Shown in pieces: positions 13,401-22,400 of a stretch of DNA of 64,000 nt; positions within the stretch are counted from its first letter, which is position 1; each line of letters opens with the position of its first letter. A program made the translations under genes and the position numbers. The notes below the pieces were generated by a model. It was not told where the DNA came from. It did not search any database and saw only the letters and a program-made list of their open reading frames with translations. Source of the stretch: Lenisia limosa (lineage: Eukaryota > Breviatea); assembly GCA_001655205.1 (NCBI GenBank), contig LPNZ01007654.1:1-64000 (forward strand). The letters are read 5' to 3'.

Positions 13401-16400
13401 ATGGAATAAGAAATGAGTATTGAAAGGTTTTCTCAATCAGTCAACAAATAATCCATCCCTTACACTTTCACACACAATAGCGATACTCCCACTTACCTAA
13501 AATATTAGAGGAATACGAGAAATTCATAAAATAAGTTACATATTTTGAGATAGTAACATGCTATCAGTTACATAACCTCGAACTACTGTGAAATAAAAAG
13601 TATAAAAAAAAACACCGTCCTTCCACCCCATGCTGAATTGCACCGACACACTCTCATGGCATCGTCATTGTCAAGGTACTCCCGAGAGCTCGCAGGGAAT
13701 GTGGACAGGGAGAACTTTTTCAGCGCTTCATCAAGTTTAGAGAGCTGAGTAGGGGTGAGATTGAAGAGCTGGGTTGGCGGTTTTATCCACCAAAAGCAAA
13801 ACAGCGCATTGATTAACTCACATCAGACTTGGACAGTTTGGAGTAAGCCAGAAGAGGAGGGAGCAGGCTGAGAGCCATGGATTTGAAGGGGAGGGAGTGC
13901 TTTCCACTGGGGGGGGGGAGTAAAACGAAGGAAATTTCATGAAACAAGCAATAACAAACAGGGAGGTGGATAATTTATGAAACAAGAAAAGCCTAAAACA
14001 ACTCTGTTGGCTGACAACACNNNNNNNNNNNNNNNNNNNNNNNNNNNNNNNNNNNNNNNNNNNNNNNNNNNNNNNNNNNNNNNNNNNNNNNNNNNNNNNN
14101 NNNNNNNNNNNNNNNNNNNNNNNNNNNNNNNNNNNNNNNNNNNNNNNNNNNNNNNNNNNNNNNNNNNNNNNNNNNNNNNNNNNNNNNNNNNNNNNNNNNN
14201 NNNNNNNNTTCACAGAGGGCAGTAATAATGGGGGCAACTGCGTTTTCCATTGAATCTCCATCATCGAAATACCTACGTGCATTAAAATAGTAATATGAGA
14301 AGCTGAGATATAAAAACAATTGCTTTGTTTCTGCATTCCCCAGGGATCACGATGATCAACAACTTTAACCCTGATACCCCTGAGCCGCATTGAGAGTTCC
14401 AAGCTTGAGTGCTGATTGGAATATTGCCATCACTGCCCGGCCCGGGCTTTCGAACCGATGATCCTGGGGGGGGGGTACTATCATTTGCATAGTGAAGAGC
14501 ATATCACTTGAATAATGAAGAGCATATCACTTGAATAATGAAGAGCATATCGTACTACACCTTAGATAACGGAGATAAACAAGAAAAATAGGGAGGCAAT
14601 ACTTTTACTGAATAAAGATGTGTGTGTCTCCATATTTAAGAAAATGAACAAACTTTATCCATCACAAACCATCACAAACAGTACACTATACCAGCTCCCT
14701 TCACTGCCTTACAGAGTCTGTCAGGCGTTGAGCCGTCCGCGTAATTCCTGATGCCCATTGTACAATCGAGGCCGATGACTGCGGTGTAAAATTAAAATGT
14801 GCTCAAGGTGTGAAATCAAAATGTGTTCAAGCTTTGTTATTCAGGTACAAAACGCCCCTCCTACCGAAAGGACGTAAGCAGCCATTTTCTCCCGAACATG
14901 TTTTTCCTCTTGCATGGCCTTCCGAAGCGCCGAATTCAGAATCTCAATGACAAGGGTTGGATGCTGTATTCGTCAAAACGACAAACATGGAAGTAGGGTT
15001 TCACTTCGGCTCAATAAAAGACTGAATTTCTCCATGAATCCGAAAACTATCGGTATTTTGCCAGTCTTTTTCGAACCTAAGTAAAACCCTACAGGAAGCA
15101 GACCCCCACCTCAGCAACCCTGCCGCATGGCTCCCCCACCTCAGCAACCCTGCCGCATAGCTCCTTCGTGTAGTCCTTGATGTCCTTGAGATACGCCGTG
15201 TTGATGGCGTCCGAGAATCGCGAATAGAACGGGGCAATGTCCCCTGCTGACGCTGGCGACCTGTCGTGTCAAAAATGCCCAAAGAATCGGAAAAAAGGGC
15301 AAAAACATGAGAGAGAGAAAGTGAGAGGCAGGCAGAGACAAAGGTGTCAGGGGTGCTCACATTTTGATGATTTGATCTATGATGGGTTCTTTTGAAGTGG
15401 CTTTGTTGAGGGCATAACTCACCAGTCGTGATGATAGGAACTGTGGGTGTGGGTGATGATATTGATTAAAAAGTTTGTGGCATGTAAAATCGTAGCTGAT
15501 GAAAGGCGTTCAACTACATCAAGAACACAGCTTACGGCGTTCTCAGGGGAGGCCGAGAGAGCTGTCGAAACCTTGACCAGGATCTCCTGGGGGCTTTGCT
15601 CATTGAAGGGCTGGCCTGAGTGGGTCATTTATTGGACCTGTCAATGTCTTTACCAACCAGAGAGCCAATGGAGAATGCCAGAGTCCTGCAGCAGCTGGAA
15701 GCCTGAAACGGCTCTTTCCGCATCAGTTGTTGTCATGGATAAGGTGGCCTTATCTGTGGAGTCAGGGGGGAGTTGCTCCTGTTTCGCCAGATGTCATTAA
15801 GAGCTCAGCACAATCCAACCTCGACCGTCAAGAAGGGCCCAAATCTCAGTGTTACAAGACTCAATGATGGGAGATAGCACCCTGTCAACAGCTATGGTGT
15901 GATGAGGCTGCAAAGAGACACAAGAGCAAAGAGACACAAGAGGAATCCAACTCAACTATTAGCAAAAACGGACATGCCAGGTTCACGGCACAATTTAGTA
16001 ATAACCTCCAATAGATGCACCACTCGGATCTGAATCGTGACGTTCGGTAATGGTTACTTCTTCAGAGTCCAATTCCTCAATCTCCCCACCTTCAATTTCT
16101 GAGTCTCTGCAGCAAGTTCCATGGGTATGTCCAGTTTCGAGGGCAGCATAATGGCATGAGCCACCGCCACCATCCACCCGGGGTAGCCTGTTTAATGAGT
16201 TGTGGGTGGGGAAGTTGTAAAGGCGTATACCCACCTCCCGGGCCGTGCTTCTCAGTGATGGGCAGAGTGTGGGGGTCTGATTCCAGAAGAGCCAGTACCA
16301 AACGTAGGGCGTCTAACGGGTCAATTATGTACTACACTGATACAGAGACCGCGAGCAGCCGCCNNNNNNNNNNNNNNNNNNNNNNNNNNNNNNNNNNNNN

Positions 16401-19400
16401 NNNNNNNNNNNNNNNNNNNNNNNNNNNNNNNNNNNNNNNNNNNNNNNNNNNNNNNNNNNNNNNNNNNNNNNNNNNNNNNNNNNNAGATAAGAGAATATTA
16501 TATTGGAAGCAGGGCTTCACTTCGGTTCAAAAAAAGACGGAATTTTCCGATAAATCCTCGAAAACTATCGATATTTTACCGATCTTTTTCGAACCGAAGT
16601 GAAGCCCTAATTAGAAGGGGTACAACTTTCAGTAACACAGGGTACCATGCATTTGATATCCGTTGTATATCCCCTCCCCCCACCGCATCAGGGACATGGA
16701 GCATGCATATGTGACGGAAGAAGAACGTGAGAGCGGCGGCGGCATGGTCCTTCCCGCCAACGTGAAGTGGCCTTGGTCATGTCAATCGACAGTCAAAGAC
16801 AAGCAAGGCTCGAAACACAGGATTACACAACCCCGATGGCCAAAGAAAAGGCTTGATACTAAGACTAAGATTACAGGGCTTGATACTAAGACTAAGATCA
16901 CAACCTCCCCCACAATGAAATATCCCTCGGGACCTCGGATGCCGGTGTGGTCCAGCACTCGCGGGGGTTCACAATTTTGTTCTCTAAAAGCCAAACCCAG
17001 GCTGTGAAGATCGGCGCCGTGCATGAGAGAAAGTCGTTATACTGGAGTGGTAAGAGCGTGCATGAGAGAAAGTCGTTATATTGGAGTGGAAAGAGCGTGC
17101 ATGATGATGAGTAAACGTAACGATTGAAAGAAAGAACAAAACACACTAGATCCTCCTGTTTCCAAGGTTTCTGTTGAACATCACCCACCTCAGATATGCC
17201 AGCAGTTGAAAGCGTCTCGGGGGTCACCGGGGGTGGTAGCGTAGTGAGGTTCGACATCAGTAGAGCATAACCGTTGTCTACTTCTTTCACTAACTGAAAG
17301 GGGGTAACTCTCAAAACCAGACAAGCATCAATATGTCCAGATCAGGCCGAAGATGATTATCGCCGCCCACTCTGTCCGACACATAGGACTCCAGCGAGGC
17401 GTTAAGTGAGGTCAAGGGAGCCAAAGACGACAATGTGCTCAATGCAGCTCTTCTGAGAGGGTCGAAACGGCTTGTAAAAGCGGATTTGAAGAGCCACCTG
17501 TAATGTCAGAGCATTATAGGAAATCGGAGTGGCCGACTTGCAGAGGTCGCGAGTACTACTTGGCCCGTCACGAGACTCAGATGCCATCAGAAGCTTGGGT
17601 CTCTCCTGAACTATGCGCACCATATGGCTGATTGCCTCCATCGTCACAACAAATACTCCTGGCAATTGTCAGATACACTCTTATTAACAACATAAATGAG
17701 CTATAATAATACTGTATATCAGCCATTAGTTATCCGCATCTGCTACCAAAAGTCCAAAACAACGCAAAACTCTCTGACCTCCGCTCTCATCAGATGCGTC
17801 GATCTCCAGTGAGTTGACCAGCATTTTAATGAGCCCCAGGGTGTGGTACTTGACGACCGCGTCCGACTCCCTGCAATATCAAATCGGGGGGGGGGGTAAG
17901 CTTCCACAGCTGATTGGACACCAACTTCTGAGTCGGAGTGATGAACAAGATAACATGTGGGCGAAGATTTATTCTTGTAGTTATGCCCTGCAGTACTTTG
18001 CATGATGATGACTAATGAAACAACGTAGAAAATGAAGGTCAGATGTGCGAAAAGGACCCAAAAGGTACAATTGCAAGATTTCCTATATTGCCCACCTAAA
18101 AGACCGGTAAATCTTGTTCACGGCTGTGGCAGCGCCAAGTTTGGCCTTTGCTGTGGGGTGGGCAGACAGGGACTTGATCTGTCTAAGGAGGTTCCTCACT
18201 TGGATGGGGCTCTTCGAGTCCTGCAAGAGTCAATCACAATCCAAACAGTGACATTAGAAGACAGAACAATCCAAACGGTGACATTAGAAGAGAGAGCAGT
18301 GTCAGCTTACAGCCTGTTTAATAGCCCATTTGATGAACTCGTCAAGCAGGCTGGCAGCAAAGACTCTTCTTCCGGCGTCATTCGTCGATTCTGTGTGTCA
18401 AAATGGGCCACAAAAAGAGGGAAAATGGGAGTTCTGAGTTTGATGCTCACGAAGATCCTCAATGATAAGCTGAATGAACTGGACAGCCTCGGGCTTATCG
18501 GAGCGGTGTTTAGTGAAGAGACGGGCCAATTGGAGGGCAAGACGCTGGAAGAGGCTTGATGTGATCTATATATGATCAGATCTTAAGGATCTATATATGA
18601 TCAGATCTTAAGGGGTTATTAGATAAGATAGAAAATATCATTTGGATTGCAAAACCAGCGCCGACTCTTTCGGGGTCGGAAGCTAGCTTGAGAATGGCAT
18701 CTAAGATGACGTTGTAAAGTGGGAGATAGGCTGGGTTGTCTTTTCGAGCCAAGAGGGCAAGTACTGGTTAGTTAGCAACAACAGTGACTCTTTTTCACCC
18801 CACTCACCAATAAAATGCAACAGTTCACCCCACCCACCAATACTATGCAACAGTTCAGAAGCTGCAACTTTCTGAGATCTGAACGGTTAAATTGGAGTAA
18901 TATAGAAAAGGATCCCTGATAGCAGAGTTTATATTATACCACTTCTGACCTCACCTGATAGCAGAGTTTTCAGCGATTTCAATGACAGGTCTGATCACAA
19001 GACTCAGGTCAAACTTGATGTTCAGCTCCAAAAAGGGGAGCTCAAATCGGAGTTCGGGAAGGGGGGCTGGGATGTCCGTGTCTCTATGGTGGTGTGAGCA
19101 TTGGAACACTTGCCACAAATAACAAGCAGACAAACAGAGTAGAATTATCCCCAACAGAGCAAAGGAAAGAAAATCCCGAGAAGCAAAAGACCTACAACAC
19201 CTCCCACTCCTCAGCAAGAACGTCCACAACACCTCCCACTCTTCAGCAAGAACGTCCACAACACCTCCGAGACGACCAAGGAAGTCTACAATGTTGTCCC
19301 GATGTCTGATACCTGGAATATATTATGGATGTGCTAAACAACGGAAGGATTAATGATAGCTTAGCAAGCCTCACGAGAAAACATAAATGTCGTATTGTTT

Positions 19401-22400
19401 TTTCTATCATATCACCAATTAGAGATATTGGAGTATAGAATTATATTAATTCACCCAAAACCAATTATAATAGTACGATTATCATATCATATGATATATC
19501 ATATACTATATCTATATCTATCAATATCTATATCTATATCTATATATCATATATATAGTATATCATATAGTATGATATGATATCTATAAAAATACTATAA
19601 CATAATAATATTTTATATCGGTGTCCTATCTTAAACTGGGGTTTTGAGATAGCCATCGAACGTTTCTGCACGGTAGTCTCTCCAAGCGCCTTCTTCATTG
19701 TGTAGAACCCATGCTTGGTCTTGACGGGCTTCGAGACTTGGTCCATGCGTGCCTGAGAGTGTAAGGTCTCGACCATTTCCGAGTTAAACACGCCCGGTTA
19801 CTTGGTCATCGTCGGTTTTGGAATCGCTGAGGAAAGCAACAAGGGACTTGAGGAGACTCGGCATGTACGGCCTCATGAGGTCGGGGTAGGCATGGTGCCA
19901 CCTCTGGATGCCTGATAGTGCAGCATCGGCTAGGAGGTTAGGATTGTTGGTGATATGGGTAGACTGAGACCCATTATCAACTGTAAAACGTATCTATTCT
20001 GTTAGTTGCTCTCTCTCTTCCTGCTGTATATTTAGGGTTTCCCTACGGTCCAAAAAAGACCGGTTAAGTATCGACACTTATCGAGGATTTATCGAGACAC
20101 ACAGGCTTTTTTGGTCCGTAGGGAATCCCTATATATGATAAATATCATATACAGTGCATTTAGATCCATCCCACCCGTTTCATGGAAAGAAAGACCAAGC
20201 TTCATTGCTGCAGGTACTGCCGCACATACCCCACTACAATGCTCTACAAAGAGCGCGACAGGTACGCTGCAAATCACCTGCAGGAATCGATAAGGAAAAA
20301 ACAATCATAAACTCCAACGAAGATGACACCCCTATCTTCAAGAAAGCCGAATCCAATTCTAAGATGACACCCCTACCCTCAAGCAAGCCGAATCCAATTC
20401 GCCGACATAATGCACGCGGCGCTGGAGGACCTGAACAGTCAAAGGGGCGTGCTATGTGTTAATGGAAAAGGAGCGTGCTATGTGTTCGCTTCCACAAATG
20501 AGTTGTCTGATCACTGAACAAACCTCTCCAATGAACAACGAGAAGATTTCATGCTGGTGCTTAGATACGACAGGAGCGTTGATGGCTTCTCTTTGGAACG
20601 TGTTTTGGATGTTCGCAGTCTGAGTGTCAAATTTTGGGTTAACGCTTATACGTGAGGTATCACTATCAGATAAAGAACGCTGGTTGTTCATTACTTGAAG
20701 TTACTTTGGTCATAGCCCACAAACCGTGAGGCACGCTGCAAAGAGGCGATACCATCCACTGACAAGAGGCACCTACGGAATAAGCCTCGCAAAACAGTAC
20801 AATTGAGATCCCAGTTTTCGCACCTGTGTAGATTGCTGGCAGCATGTTCGGGCAATGAGGGTCAGCCACCTTTCTGTATACTACAACAATGAAACACTCA
20901 TAAAGCCTATTGACATACATACAACGCTCATGCACCCACCTTTACAAAAGGAGCCGAGGGCAGTATCCGTTCACAGAAGAGCGAGAGATGAAGGAACAGC
21001 TCCTGGTCCCTATCATTCACGGCCTTGAGCTTCTCACCAAGGTCTATTGCTGGACACATGTCGTCTGGAGGGTCACGTGACGGTTGCTCACTCCCACCTT
21101 TTTTGTTGGAAGAGTTTGGTGTAGAGGAGTCGTCAGCATTTTTGTGGTATCGCAGCTCCAAGTGCTACATGGTGGTGAAATCAAGGAGATCATCATCGGC
21201 ATTGAGTTGGCATATCAGTTACACAGTCCCCCCAAACAGTAGCCATATCAATAATGGAGGTAACAACACAGTCGGCCACCGCTGATCTGACTTGATCTTG
21301 GACCTCAACAGGGCAGTCTAGAGGGGTGGTGAACTCGATCAAACTAATAGGCTTGATTGGTAAGTACAGGTTGGAAAACAAATTCAGCAATAGGGGGCAC
21401 AACTTTAACAATAGGGGGCACAAAATTGTACTAGCTTACCCATTGCAGCGCTGTAATTCTTCGGTTTCACCAACTCTTCCCAAAGTTCGATATAGTGGGT
21501 GTAAAGGGGCTCACTAGGAGGCTCAACTTGTTCCACCTAAATTAGTGAATTATGTTTTATTCAGCCATTTCTGAAGATACTATGGTAGCACATACTTAAT
21601 TAAAACGTGTACAAATTTCTTCCCAGTAAAGCACACATGTCTAGGAATTTCCTACTGAATATCTAGATGATCCTCGATAAAAATATTGATAGGCCGGAGG
21701 GAAACCTTACACACTACAAATATAATCATACCTCTTCAGGATTGGCCTCATCATCTTCCTCCAGAAAATCATCCGCTCCAGGGGCTGTGAATGTGAACAC
21801 AGACAACCATACGTATGGTATGATATACTATGTGTTAATATGACAATCCCAAGACCCCCCATGCAAACCGTTCTCCAGAACATCCTCGAGCGCTACCCCT
21901 GAAAATGGTCAAAATTGTGGTAAGAAATATGTGGATGTCCCCCGGGCTATCTCAGTACATACCTACAGGCGCGTCTTCGGTATCATCAGTTAGCTCGGTG
22001 GAGGAGCATGTCAGAACCAAGCCAGCTGAAACTGCAGAGGAGGAAGGAGTAAAATTGGAAAATTCATCAAACAAAAAAGCCCAAATCAAGGAGGGGAGGG
22101 GGGGGGGTCATAAAACAAAAGACGATTGATAGACACTCTACTGTTGTTACATAATGCTATGGTGGCAGAGATCATTCATACTTGAGTTGGACAGGAAGCT
22201 GTAAAAAGCAGGTCCGGTGGAGTGAAGCGCCACCAGCACACAACAAAGGGCCTCCAATGATCGGAACCTTAATTTGCGACTTACTCCTGGGGGGGGGGGA
22301 GTAAATAAACCGCAATATCAACATAAATATCAATCATAACAGTAACGTTATTTGGACCAAAATTACAAGGGCGCACTTGGATAGAGGGTAAACAAGATGC

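Noticed and set aside
12965-13640. Possible boundary between two genes within the 25-kb minus-strand locus
   Set aside because: The intron is unusually long and AT-rich, but exons on both sides continue the same HEAT/NUC194 series in the order of DNA-PKcs, so one gene is the simpler reading. RNA-seq would decide.
18032-18559. Long plus-strand open frame (175 codons)
   Set aside because: It lies opposite DNA-PKcs exons that read as helical HEAT-like protein on the minus strand (ALQLARLFTKHRSDKPEAVQ region), and crosses a tandem duplication. Its own translation resembles nothing.
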